DNA from: VXNF01 sp965116465
Lineage (GTDB): Bacteria; Actinomycetota; Acidimicrobiia; Acidimicrobiales; CATQHL01
Assembly: GCA_965116465.1 (NCBI GenBank)
Contig: OZ220687.1
Coordinates: 2,356,001 to 2,420,000 of the forward strand
Length of the DNA stretch: 64,000 bases
Direction of reading: 5' to 3'
The position numbers and the translations under genes are program-made. The notes below the pieces were generated by a model. It made no database searches and was not told the origin of the DNA. It was given only the letters and a program-made list of their open reading frames with translations. Below, in pieces: positions 16,622 to 24,560 of the stretch. Position 1 is the first letter of the stretch. Each line of letters begins with the position of its first letter.

Positions 16622-17197
16622 TCAGTCGGCGGGGATGGCGTCGTAGGCCGGGAAGTCGGGGTCCACGACGGTGTGGATGCCCAGACCGGTCACCACCCGG
16701 TTGACGTAGTTGAGGTGGGCGCAGTGGGCGTTGGCGTCCACGATGGCCAGGTCGTCGAAGCCCGCCTCACGCAGCGCCGCCACGTCGGCCTCTCCGATCT
16801 CGCCGGGCCGCCTGGTCAGATCGATCGTGTAGCGCACCAGGGCGGCGTCGGATTCGGGCAGGGCTTCGGCTGCGGCGGCGGGGTCGGAGGCCAGCAGGGC
16901 GATCTCGTCGTCGCTGAAGCCGTCGGCCCGCAACTTGACGGTGACCTGGCTCATGCAGTGCACCGTGCCGTTCAGCGCCGAAGTCACGAAGCCGATGAGG
17001 TTGCGCTGGCGCGAGGTCAGCGCCGAGGGGCAGCGCTCGGTGGCGGCGTAGAGCTCCAGGCGGGCGGCCACCAGCCGCGGGTACAGCGATCCCGCCAGAG
17101 TCATCTCGGTCACCTCGCCGAGCGACTCGCGCTGGCGGTCGTAGTGGCGGCGCAACTCGCCGCCGGCCTCCTCGTAGGGCACGGTGCGGATCCACAT
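16622..17197 (-). CDS. AhpD/carboxymuconolactone-decarboxylase-like protein
   Basis: 191 residues from ATG 17197; the open frame upstream overlaps the opposite-strand gene and is rejected. The N-terminal MWIRTVPYEEAGGEL, central LTSRQRNLIGFVTSALNG and C-terminal HLNYVNRVVTGLGI match the peroxidase-related AhpD-like family. Where active members have a CxxC pair, this one has TVHC, leaving only one Cys, so peroxidase activity is doubtful. It may be a decarboxylase-like or redox-inactive member. It is divergently arranged with the hydrolase at 17281. Confidence 0.75.
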   Translation of the reverse strand: MWIRTVPYEEAGGELRRHYDRQRESLGEVTEMTLAGSLYPRLVAARLELYAATERCPSALTSRQRNLIGFVTSALNGTVHCMSQVTVKLRADGFSDDEIALLASDPAAAAEALPESDAALVRYTIDLTRRPGEIGEADVAALREAGFDDLAIVDANAHCAHLNYVNRVVTGLGIHTVVDPDFPAYDAIPAD

Positions 17198-17280
17198 GCC
17201 GCCATGTTCGCGCAAGCCGCCCGTCGTGTCGGCGGGCACAGCTAGGGTCGGCGGACGCGGGCCGGGCGACCGGAGGACAC

Positions 17281-18156
17281 ATGGCGCCGCTCCCCTTCGT
17301 GGACAGCCACGTCCACTTCTACGACCTGCAGCTGCCCGACGTCCACTACGCCGGGATGGAGCCCGGTGTGACCCATCCGGTCTTCGGCTCGGTGGCGCCC
17401 ATCCAGGCACAGCGCTACTGGGCCGACGACTTCATCGCCGAGACCCGCTTCGCCAACGTCGTCAAGTCGATCCACGTGAACGTGGCGGTGCGGACGCCCG
17501 ATCCCGTGGCGGAGACGAAGTGGCTGCAGGCCTTCGCCGACCGGCTCGGCCACCCGCACGGGATCGTGGCGGAGGTGGATCTGCGGCGTCCCGACGCCGC
17601 GGCCATCATCGAGCGACACCTCGAGTGCGCCAACCTGCGCGGGGTTCGCGACCTCGGTCCCGAGACCGAGGGCTACCTGCACCATCCGGCCTGGCAGCAG
17701 GGACTCGCACTGCTGGGGCGCTACGGCCTGGTGGCGAGCATCGATGCCACCTGGGAGGACTTCGGCACCTTGCGGACGCTGGCTGAGCGCTCGCCGGAAC
17801 TGACCATCTCCCTGGACCACTGCGGGTTCCCGAGGGCGCGCACCCCGGAGTACTTCCGGGACTGGCGGGAGGCTCTAGTCGACCTGGCCGGCGCCCCCAA
17901 CGTCGTCGTGAAGATCTCCGGACTGGGGATGGGGGACACCCGCTGGACCGTCGACTCCATCCGCCCGTGGGTCCTCGCGTGCATCGAGGCGTTCGGCACG
18001 GACCGCAGCTTCTTCGGCACCAACTGGCCCATCGATCGGCTGTTCTCCAGCTACCCCGACGTGATCAACGCCTACGCCGAGATCGTCGCCGGGTTCACGC
18101 ACGACGATCAGGAGGCCATGTTCAGCCGCAACGCCGAGAGGATTTTCAGGATCTGA
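17281..18156 (+). CDS. TIM-barrel amidohydrolase/lactonase (COG3618-like)
   Basis: 291 residues, ATG start preceded by GGAGG. Motifs are FVDSHVHFYDL (HxH metal site), ISLDHCGFPR and FFGTNWPIDRLFSSYPDVI. These belong to the amidohydrolase_2 group that includes fuconolactonase and 4-sulfomuconolactonase-like enzymes. It probably opens a sugar or muconate lactone; substrate is not determinable. It ends 240 bases before the peptide importer and reads in the same direction. Confidence 0.78.
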   Translation: MAPLPFVDSHVHFYDLQLPDVHYAGMEPGVTHPVFGSVAPIQAQRYWADDFIAETRFANVVKSIHVNVAVRTPDPVAETKWLQAFADRLGHPHGIVAEVDLRRPDAAAIIERHLECANLRGVRDLGPETEGYLHHPAWQQGLALLGRYGLVASIDATWEDFGTLRTLAERSPELTISLDHCGFPRARTPEYFRDWREALVDLAGAPNVVVKISGLGMGDTRWTVDSIRPWVLACIEAFGTDRSFFGTNWPIDRLFSSYPDVINAYAEIVAGFTHDDQEAMFSRNAERIFRI

Positions 18157-18357
18157 CCCTCGCCTCGACGGCGCTGGGCGAGTCGCGAAACGGCAGATTG
18201 CTCAGTCGACTCCACAGCGCCTTGCAAGCGGTCCAGCGCTCCCGGGCGGTGTCGCTGCGGAACTACTAGTGTCGCCCCCGTCACGGAACGGTGGCCGGCC
18301 GCAGCGCGCCGCTCTCAAAGTTGGCATGCAAGGCTTTGCTCTCGTTCATCTGGCAAA

Positions 18358-18369
18358 CCTATTGATAGG
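18358..18369. promoter_or_regulatory. Perfect 12-bp palindrome upstream of the importer operon
   Basis: CCTATTGATAGG is a perfect inverted repeat with a two-base centre, 28 bases upstream of the binding-protein ATG, in an AT-richer patch of a 240-base gene-free stretch (18157-18396). It is in a good place for an operator. No convincing -35/-10 pair was found. Confidence 0.35.
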
Positions 18370-18396
18370 TCATCGCACAGTCCAAGGGGGATAGAG

Positions 18397-20442
18397 ATGA
18401 CGAGAAGGAACTACTGGACGCGACTTCTGGCGATCGGGGTCGTCCTCTCGCTGATCCTCGCGGCTTGCGCCGGCGAGGACACGGGCGAGACCGACGCCGC
18501 GCGTGCCGAAGCGGCGGCAGCCCAAGCGGCAGCCGACGCGGCTGAGGCGGCCGCAGCGGCCGCCGAGGCCGAGGCCGATCAGGCAAGGGCCGAGGCCGAA
18601 CTGGCTGCGGCGCAGGCCGCGGAGGACGAGGCCGCTGTGGCGGCCGCCGAGGCGGCGGTGGCGGAGGCCGAGGAGAGAGCGGCCGCTGCGGCCGCGGCCT
18701 CGGATGCTGCGGCTGCTGCAGCGGAGGCGGAGGCCGCGGCTGCGGCCGCCGAGGCCGAGGCAGCCAAGGCGGAGGCCGACTTGGCGGCTGCGAGGGCCGC
18801 GGAGGACGAGGCCGCTGTGGCTGAGGCCGAGGCCGCTCTGGCTGCGGCGCAAGCAGATGCCGAGGCCGCCCAGTCCGCCGCTGAGGAGGCGCAGGCGCAG
18901 GCCGAGGCCGCGCAGGCCGAAGTGCGGGCCGCACAGGCAGAGGCTGCTGCGGCACTGGCCGCTGCGGAGGAGGCTGCGGCCGCTGCCGGAATCGACCTCA
19001 ACAACGTGATCATCAGCACGCCGAGCCTCGTGGCGCAGGCGGACTATGCCAGGGCGCCGTACGTCGCACCCGCCCACGCCGCGGGTCTGCTGGCCTTCGG
19101 TGGCTACCTGTACCGCTATGACCCGCAGGGCGACTACGTGCCGGACCTGGCAACGGACTTCCCGGAGTTCTCCGAGGACGGCCTGACGATGACCGTGACC
19201 CTGCGCGAGGGGCTCGTCTACTCCGACGGCACCCCGGTCGTGGCCCAGGACGCCGTCGTGACGCTGCAGCGTGCCAGGGACGAGGGACCGTTCGGAGCCC
19301 AGATGGCTTCGTTCGAGTCCGCCGAGGCCATTGACGATCACACGATCGTCTACACGCTGAACGAGCCGTTCAGTTGCCTCAACAACCAGATCGTCTGCAG
19401 CGAGAACATGCCCCTGCACCCCCACGAACAGGTTCTGGCCGATCCGGAGGGGTACTTCGCCAAGCCGGTCAGCGCCACGCAATACGTGGTTTCGGACTGG
19501 GTGCCCGGGTCTCCGACGATGGTGCTCGAGGCGAACCCCACCTACTGGGCCGGCGAGGCCGTCATCAAGAAGCTGACGCTGGCGTCGGCCACCGATCCGA
19601 TCTCGCGACTGCTGCAGGTCACCACCGGGGCCGCGGCCATGGGCTTCGACATCCCCGCGTCGGTGCGGGCCGACCTGCCCGACGACGTCATCCAGATCGT
19701 CCACCCCATCGGCGGCACGTTCTGGTTCGTGATCCGCAGCGACGTCGAGGGACCCCTCGGTGACGTGCGGGTGCGCAAGGCCCTGTGCCTGGCCATGGAC
19801 CGCAACGCCATCAACGAGAGGGCGTTCCTCGGTACCGCCGAGCCGGGCGGCTCGATCCTCTCGAGGTACCGCAGCGAGTGGGAGTACGAGGACATCGTCC
19901 CGCTGGAGCGTGACGTCGAGGGTGCCAGGGCTCTACTGGCCGAGGCCGGCTATCCCGACGGATTCTCGACGCCGCTGCAGACGATGGGTGCCCGCCCGGG
20001 CTGGACGGACGCCGCAACGATCCTGGCCGAGAACTGGGCCGACATCGGCGTCACCGCCGAGGTGCAGCCTCTGGAGGACGCCATCATCATCGACAACATC
20101 ATCAACCGGGCCTACGACGCCATGTGGATCGGGAGCGGCGGTCCCAACTTCTCGACCCTGCGGACCCTGTTCTACCCGGACAACTTCTGGTCCAGGTCCG
20201 TGGCGTTCGCCGATGACTCGGTGACGGCCGCGTTCGACCAGTTGGCGGAGGCAATGCCCAGGGGTGACATGGAGGCGTCGCAGCGCCTGCAGTCCGAGGT
20301 GCAGCGTCTGGCCCTCGACATCGGCGCCAACTACTGCCCCCAGGGTGAGCGCGCCGTCCTCGTCGGCAGCCGGTTGTCCACGGACATCCTGGCGATGATC
20401 CCGGCTTCGCAGAACTTCTGGGTTGCCACCGAGGGCGGATAG
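18397..20442 (+). CDS. Peptide/nickel-type ABC substrate-binding lipoprotein with Ala-rich coiled-coil stalk
   Basis: 681 residues; AGGGGG sits just before ATG 18397. A signal peptide ends at lipobox LILAAC (Cys24). Residues about 34-198 are almost only Ala, Glu, Gln and Asp in heptad-like order, predicting one long helix or coiled coil. From Ile199 follows an SBP_bac_5 domain: RYDPQGDYVPDLATDF, LREGLVYSDGTPV and KALCLAMDRNAIN. Family members usually start the binding domain within about 20-30 residues of the lipid anchor, so the stalk is an added element. It is the first gene of a five-gene importer and delivers oligopeptide-like or other organic solutes to the permeases. Confidence 0.9.
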   Translation: MTRRNYWTRLLAIGVVLSLILAACAGEDTGETDAARAEAAAAQAAADAAEAAAAAAEAEADQARAEAELAAAQAAEDEAAVAAAEAAVAEAEERAAAAAAASDAAAAAAEAEAAAAAAEAEAAKAEADLAAARAAEDEAAVAEAEAALAAAQADAEAAQSAAEEAQAQAEAAQAEVRAAQAEAAAALAAAEEAAAAAGIDLNNVIISTPSLVAQADYARAPYVAPAHAAGLLAFGGYLYRYDPQGDYVPDLATDFPEFSEDGLTMTVTLREGLVYSDGTPVVAQDAVVTLQRARDEGPFGAQMASFESAEAIDDHTIVYTLNEPFSCLNNQIVCSENMPLHPHEQVLADPEGYFAKPVSATQYVVSDWVPGSPTMVLEANPTYWAGEAVIKKLTLASATDPISRLLQVTTGAAAMGFDIPASVRADLPDDVIQIVHPIGGTFWFVIRSDVEGPLGDVRVRKALCLAMDRNAINERAFLGTAEPGGSILSRYRSEWEYEDIVPLERDVEGARALLAEAGYPDGFSTPLQTMGARPGWTDAATILAENWADIGVTAEVQPLEDAIIIDNIINRAYDAMWIGSGGPNFSTLRTLFYPDNFWSRSVAFADDSVTAAFDQLAEAMPRGDMEASQRLQSEVQRLALDIGANYCPQGERAVLVGSRLSTDILAMIPASQNFWVATEGG

Positions 20443-20484
20443 CCGTCTCACGCCGACGGGTACGTGAGTGCCCGTGACCGGTGT

Positions 20485-20532
20485 GTCGGGGTGACCCGAC
20501 CGGGCCGAAGGGCTCGGTCGGGTCACCCCGCA
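20485..20532 (+). terminator. Long stem-loop between binding-protein and permease genes
   Basis: GGGGTGACCCGACCGGGCC at 20488-20506 pairs with 20511-20529 around a GAAG loop: 15 perfect pairs, then one G-U and three more pairs. There is no T-tract. It lies 46 bases after the binding-protein stop and 90 before the permease start, so it may act as an attenuator or a 3'-end RNA stabiliser rather than a full terminator. Confidence 0.75.
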
Positions 20533-20618
20533 GGTCTTCACCCCAGCCGAGGGAGCGGACGGTGCGCCCGCGTGCCGAGCCTCGGCGCTGAGAAGCTGCT
20601 GAAACCTCGGGGAGGCTC

Positions 20619-21629
20619 GTGACGAACGAAGCGGCGAGTTCCGTACCGGCAACCGACATCGCCTCCGCGGATGCCCCCAAGCGCGACCGTGTGCTTGCGC
20701 TCATCGGGCGCCGCCTGCTGCGGGCGATCCTGGTGGCGTGGGGTGTCTCGCTGCTGGCCTTTCTGCTCGTGCGGATCGTGCCCGGCGACCCGGTGCGGGT
20801 GCTGCTCGGCGAGGAGGCCAACCCTGCTCAGATAGAGGTGTTGCGAGAGCGGCTCCACCTCGACGGGTCGGTCGTCTCGCAGTACGGCAGCTGGATGGGC
20901 GACGTCCTACGCGGTGATCTGGGGCAGTCGCTCCAGTCCACCAGACCGGTGCTGGACACCATCGGCGACCGGTTGCCGATCACGCTGTGGCTCATCGGAC
21001 TGGGAATGGCGTTCGCGCTGATCATTGCGATACCGCTCGGTGTGATCGGAGGTCTGACGCGCTCGAACTGGTACAAGCAGGGTTTCAGTCTCAGTTCGGC
21101 GGCGCTGATCGCCACGCCGCCGTTCGTTTCCGGCGTCCTGTTGCTGCTGGTCTTCGGGGTGAGGCTCCAGTGGGTCCCCGTGGCCGGCTACGTCGACACG
21201 TTCCCGGAGAACCTGGAGTACCTGCTGCTGCCGGGCATCGTCACCGGCATCCCGGTGGGCATGATCTTCGCCATCGTCCTGCAGGAATCCATCCGCGAGA
21301 CCAACGCCGAGGAGTTCGTCGAGACCGGGCTGGTCTGGGGGCTCGCCAAGCCGCAGTTCATCTGGCGCTACCTGCTCCGCCCCTCCATCGCGCCGGTGAT
21401 CGGCCTCATGGGATACATCGTGGGCGCCAACCTGGCCGCGGCGGTGATCGTGGAGACGGTCTTCAACCTGGAGGGGGTCGGCACCTACCTCGTGCGGGCG
21501 GTCCTGGCACGTGACTATCCCGTGGTGCAGGGCACGCTGTTCACCTTCGGGTTCATCGTGGTCGCTGTGCATTTCCTCAGCGACACGGTGTCCGCGCTCA
21601 TCGATCCTCGCGCTCGGACGATCTCGTGA
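20619..21629 (+). CDS. Peptide/nickel-type ABC permease, DppB-like
   Basis: 336 residues from GTG 20619 with GGAGG seven bases upstream. The first transmembrane helix is followed by FLLVRIVPGDPVRVLLGEEA, the classical DppB/NikB signature. The EAA-loop region EFVETGLVWGLAKPQFIWRY lies near residue 230. About six membrane segments. It forms the channel with the next gene, whose GTG overlaps its stop. Confidence 0.9.
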   Translation: MTNEAASSVPATDIASADAPKRDRVLALIGRRLLRAILVAWGVSLLAFLLVRIVPGDPVRVLLGEEANPAQIEVLRERLHLDGSVVSQYGSWMGDVLRGDLGQSLQSTRPVLDTIGDRLPITLWLIGLGMAFALIIAIPLGVIGGLTRSNWYKQGFSLSSAALIATPPFVSGVLLLLVFGVRLQWVPVAGYVDTFPENLEYLLLPGIVTGIPVGMIFAIVLQESIRETNAEEFVETGLVWGLAKPQFIWRYLLRPSIAPVIGLMGYIVGANLAAAVIVETVFNLEGVGTYLVRAVLARDYPVVQGTLFTFGFIVVAVHFLSDTVSALIDPRARTIS

Positions 21630-22519
21630 CCTCGCTGGGTGAGGCCGGGACGCGGTCCACCGCCCCACGCAAGCCGCGGGCGTGGCTCGGGAGAGTGCGC
21701 GCCGGCTGGCGGGCCATGTCGCCGGGCATGCGTGTCGGCATCGGCATCATGGTGCTGATGATCGTCCTGTCGATCGTCGTTCCCGCGTTCAGCCCCTATG
21801 ACACCCGCAAGGGCGGTCCCGACGCCAACCTTCCCCCCAGTGCCGAGTACTGGTTCGGGACCGATCACCTGGGACGCGACGTGTTCGCGCGCACCTTCGA
21901 GGCGGCGCGCATCGACATCATCCTGGCGGCGGCAGCGGTATCGGTGCCGCTGCTGGTCGGCACCATCGTCGGTTCGATCATCGGGATCACCCGAAGCAGG
22001 CTGGTGCAGAACGCCGGGGACCTCGCCATCGAGGTCATCAACTCGTTCCCCACGCTGATCATCGTGATCGCGCTCGTGGCGGCGTTCGGGCGGGGTACGA
22101 GGGGCATCCTGCTGGGCCTGTTCATAACGGCCTGGGCGCGCTACGCGAAAGTGGCGCGCGCCCGGGCGCTGATCATCCGCGACATGGACTACCTCGAGGC
22201 CGGGCGGTGCCTGGGGTACAGCCGCGCCCGGATCCTGGGCCGCCACGTGGCGCCCAACGTGTTCCCGCTCACGCTCGCCTACGCGGTGAGCGACTTCGTG
22301 GTGGTGATCGGCGCCATCGCCGGCCTCTCCTTCCTGGGGGCGGGTGTGCAGCCGCCGACGCCCGAGTGGGGTGCCATGCTGAACGACGCGCGCCTGCACA
22401 TCTTCCGCGCCTGGTGGCCCGTGCTGTTCCCGGGCATCATGCTGTCGATCACGGCGCTCGGCGTGTCGCTGATATCGCAGGCTCTGGGCCGGCGCACCTC
22501 GGAGAACGTCGTCGGATGA
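21626..22519 (+). CDS. Peptide/nickel-type ABC permease, DppC-like
   Basis: 297 residues from GTG 21626 (GTGA overlap). The motifs HLGRDVFARTFEAARID and the EAA loop RDMDYLEAGRCLGYSRARIL are those of DppC/OppC. An N-terminal cytoplasmic tail precedes the first helix, as is usual for this subunit. It should heterodimerise with the DppB-like protein. Confidence 0.9.
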   Translation: MTSLGEAGTRSTAPRKPRAWLGRVRAGWRAMSPGMRVGIGIMVLMIVLSIVVPAFSPYDTRKGGPDANLPPSAEYWFGTDHLGRDVFARTFEAARIDIILAAAAVSVPLLVGTIVGSIIGITRSRLVQNAGDLAIEVINSFPTLIIVIALVAAFGRGTRGILLGLFITAWARYAKVARARALIIRDMDYLEAGRCLGYSRARILGRHVAPNVFPLTLAYAVSDFVVVIGAIAGLSFLGAGVQPPTPEWGAMLNDARLHIFRAWWPVLFPGIMLSITALGVSLISQALGRRTSENVVG

Positions 22520-22544
22520 GCGTTCCCCGCGCGAGGATCCCACC

Positions 22545-23588
22545 GTGCTGACGGTCGACGAACTCTCCATCGGCCTTGTCGGGCGGCGGGGCGAGACCAT
22601 CCCCGTGGTCGACAAGGCCTGGCTCCGCATCGGCGAGGGGGAGACCCTGGGCCTGGTGGGGGAGTCCGGATCGGGCAAGTCGATGCTCTGCCGGTCCCTC
22701 GTGGGGACGCTCTACCGTCACTCGGCCACGGTGACGGGCGGTTCCATCCTCTTCGAGGGGACCGAACTCGTGGGTGCATCCGATGCCACCTGGCGGAGCA
22801 TCCGCGGTCACCGCATCGCGTACGTGCCCCAGAGTTCGCTGGCGGGGATCAACCCGGTGCTCACGGTGGGCACACAGCTCATGGCGCTCGTGCGGGCCGC
22901 CCGCAGCGACACCGGCGAGGATGTCTCGCCGCGGGCCCGGGTGCGTGAGCTCCTGGAGTTGGTGGAGATCCCCCGGATCGATTCGGTGATACACGAGCGC
23001 CCGCACCAGCTCTCGGGCGGGATGCGCCAGCGGGTGGTCATCGCCGGTGCCCTGGCCCGCGATCCCTCGCTGCTCATCGCCGATGAGCCGACGACGGCGC
23101 TGGACGTCCGCGTGCAGGCCCGGATCCTGGACTTGCTGCGCCGCCTCCGCGAGCAGTTGGGGATGTCGCTGCTGCTGGTGTCCCACGATCTGGCGGTGGT
23201 GGAGGAGGTGTGCGACTCGATCGTGGTGCTGTATGCGGGTGCGGTCATGGAGTCGGGGCCCCAGGCGCTCGTCCGTGAGACATCCCGGCATCCCTACACG
23301 GCCGGCCTCGTTGCGGCGGCACACATGGAACTTGCAGGTGGTTACGAGCCGATCCCCGGTGAGGCGCCCAGCGTCGGCGCCTGGCCGTCGGCCTGTCGCT
23401 TCCACCCGCGTTGCGGTCTCACGTTGCGCCTCGGGGAGGGCGCCCCGCACAGCCGCTGCTGCGAGGGCACGCAGCCCCAGCCCGCCGAAGTCGACGGGCG
23501 TCTCAGCGCCTGCGTCTTCGCCTCGTCCATGGCGACCGAGGGGGCGCCGACCGTCGGAGCCCAGACCGTCCCGGGAGAGTCGACGTGA
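22545..23588 (+). CDS. Peptide-type ABC ATPase, DppD-like
   Basis: 347 residues from GTG 22545. Walker A GESGSGKSMLCR, signature LSGGMRQRVVIA, Walker B LLIADEPTTALD, and the oligopeptide-transporter C-terminal segment ending in CRFHPRCG, which in relatives contributes to a 4Fe-4S or zinc site. An extra tail of about 50 residues follows. It pairs with the next ATPase as a heterodimer. Confidence 0.9.
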   Translation: MLTVDELSIGLVGRRGETIPVVDKAWLRIGEGETLGLVGESGSGKSMLCRSLVGTLYRHSATVTGGSILFEGTELVGASDATWRSIRGHRIAYVPQSSLAGINPVLTVGTQLMALVRAARSDTGEDVSPRARVRELLELVEIPRIDSVIHERPHQLSGGMRQRVVIAGALARDPSLLIADEPTTALDVRVQARILDLLRRLREQLGMSLLLVSHDLAVVEEVCDSIVVLYAGAVMESGPQALVRETSRHPYTAGLVAAAHMELAGGYEPIPGEAPSVGAWPSACRFHPRCGLTLRLGEGAPHSRCCEGTQPQPAEVDGRLSACVFASSMATEGAPTVGAQTVPGEST

Positions 23589-24367
23589 CCGGCAACGGCG
23601 CGGGACTCGCGGGCCACGGCATCCGCGTGACCTTCGGGCGGGGACACAACGCCTTCAACGCCGTGGAGGGCGCCAACATCGACGTGCAGGAGCGCGAGGT
23701 CGTCGGGCTCGTGGGCGAGAGCGGAAGCGGCAAGACCACGCTCGGCAAGGTGCTGGCGCTGCTGCACCGGCCGACGCTGGGGGAGGTCAGGTACCGCGGG
23801 GAACCTCTCGAGATGCCCCGCGGCGGTGCCCGCAGCGAGGTGCGCGGGCAGGTGCAGATGATCTTCCAGGACCCGTACTCCAGCCTGAACCCGAAGCAGC
23901 GGGCTCTGCACGCCGTCGCCGAGGTGTTCCAGGTCTGGCAGGGCACGTCACGCTCGGCCGCCCATGACTCGGCGATGGCCCTGCTGCGCGAGGTCGGGAT
24001 CAGCGAGGAGCAGGCGCGGCTCTACCCCCAGAGCCTCTCGGGCGGGCAGCGCCAGCGGGTGAGCGTGGCCCGCGCCCTCGCCGTCGAGCCCCGCATCCTG
24101 ATCGCTGACGAACCCACGTCGTCGATCGACCAGTCGGCACAGGCGCAGCTGCTGGTGCTGCTCGGGCGGCTGCAGGAGGAGCGGGGCCTGGGGATCCTGC
24201 TCATCACGCACGATCTGCGCCTGGTCCGCAGCTTCGCCGACCGGATGTACGTGATGCGCCGCGGCGAACTGGTCGAGAGCGGCCCGACGGACGATCTCTT
24301 CTCGCACCCCGAGCATCCCTACACGCAGGACCTGATCGAGGCGGTGCCCGGTGGGATGTTCCATTGA
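23585..24367 (+). CDS. Peptide-type ABC ATPase, DppF-like (short)
   Basis: 260 residues from GTG 23585 overlapping the previous stop; an earlier in-frame start would intrude into the DppD gene. Walker A GESGSGKTTLGK, FQDPYSSLNPKQ, signature LSGGQRQRVSVA and LIADEPTSSIDQ are intact. The C-terminal CxFxxRC extension present in the partner is absent, making it shorter than typical DppF. It is the last gene of the importer operon. Confidence 0.88.
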   Translation: MTGNGAGLAGHGIRVTFGRGHNAFNAVEGANIDVQEREVVGLVGESGSGKTTLGKVLALLHRPTLGEVRYRGEPLEMPRGGARSEVRGQVQMIFQDPYSSLNPKQRALHAVAEVFQVWQGTSRSAAHDSAMALLREVGISEEQARLYPQSLSGGQRQRVSVARALAVEPRILIADEPTSSIDQSAQAQLLVLLGRLQEERGLGILLITHDLRLVRSFADRMYVMRRGELVESGPTDDLFSHPEHPYTQDLIEAVPGGMFH

Positions 24368-24378
24368 GCGTCGGCGCC

Positions 24379-24440
24379 TACGAAGCCGCCGCGCGAAGCC
24401 TGAGTCCCAGGCCCGCACGACCGGAGCACGGTGCCGCTGC
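24379..24440 (-). pseudogene. Remnant of an addiction-module antitoxin 3' end
   Basis: This stretch matches, base for base over most of its length, the end of the intact antitoxin gene at 25945-26005 (shared blocks GCCGCCGCGCGAAG, GCCCGCACGAC and ACGGTGCCG). Read on the minus strand it would encode the same GTVLR...LRLRAAA ending, but at least two single-base losses break the frame, and nothing of the N-terminus remains. It is a scar of a second copy, next to the AAA ATPase. Confidence 0.6.
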
Positions 24441-24481
24441 GGCACCGGTTGCCGAGCCGGTCGAGGCTGCGATATGAGTCC

Positions 24482-24540
24482 AGAACGCGCAATAAGAAGT
24501 CTTTAGAACGCGCTATAATTCACCTTTAGAACGCGCAATC
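24482..24540. repeat. Three 13-bp direct repeats at exact 23-bp spacing (operator or iteron)
   Basis: AGAACGCGCAATA (24482), AGAACGCGCTATA (24505) and AGAACGCGCAATC (24528) start precisely 23 bases apart, so they lie on one face of the helix. The middle copy runs into TATAAT at 24514-24519, a perfect -10 hexamer 42 bases before the GTG of the ATPase gene. The arrangement suggests cooperative protein binding over the promoter. Confidence 0.6.
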
Positions 24541-24560
24541 GATGTCTGGGCAAGGCCGTT

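Noticed and set aside
18359..19704. Long minus-strand frames opposite the Ala-rich stalk, rich in Pro/Arg or Leu/Gly/Arg
   Set aside because: Shadows of the repetitive GCC/GAG codons of the binding-protein gene; no start site, no family resemblance.
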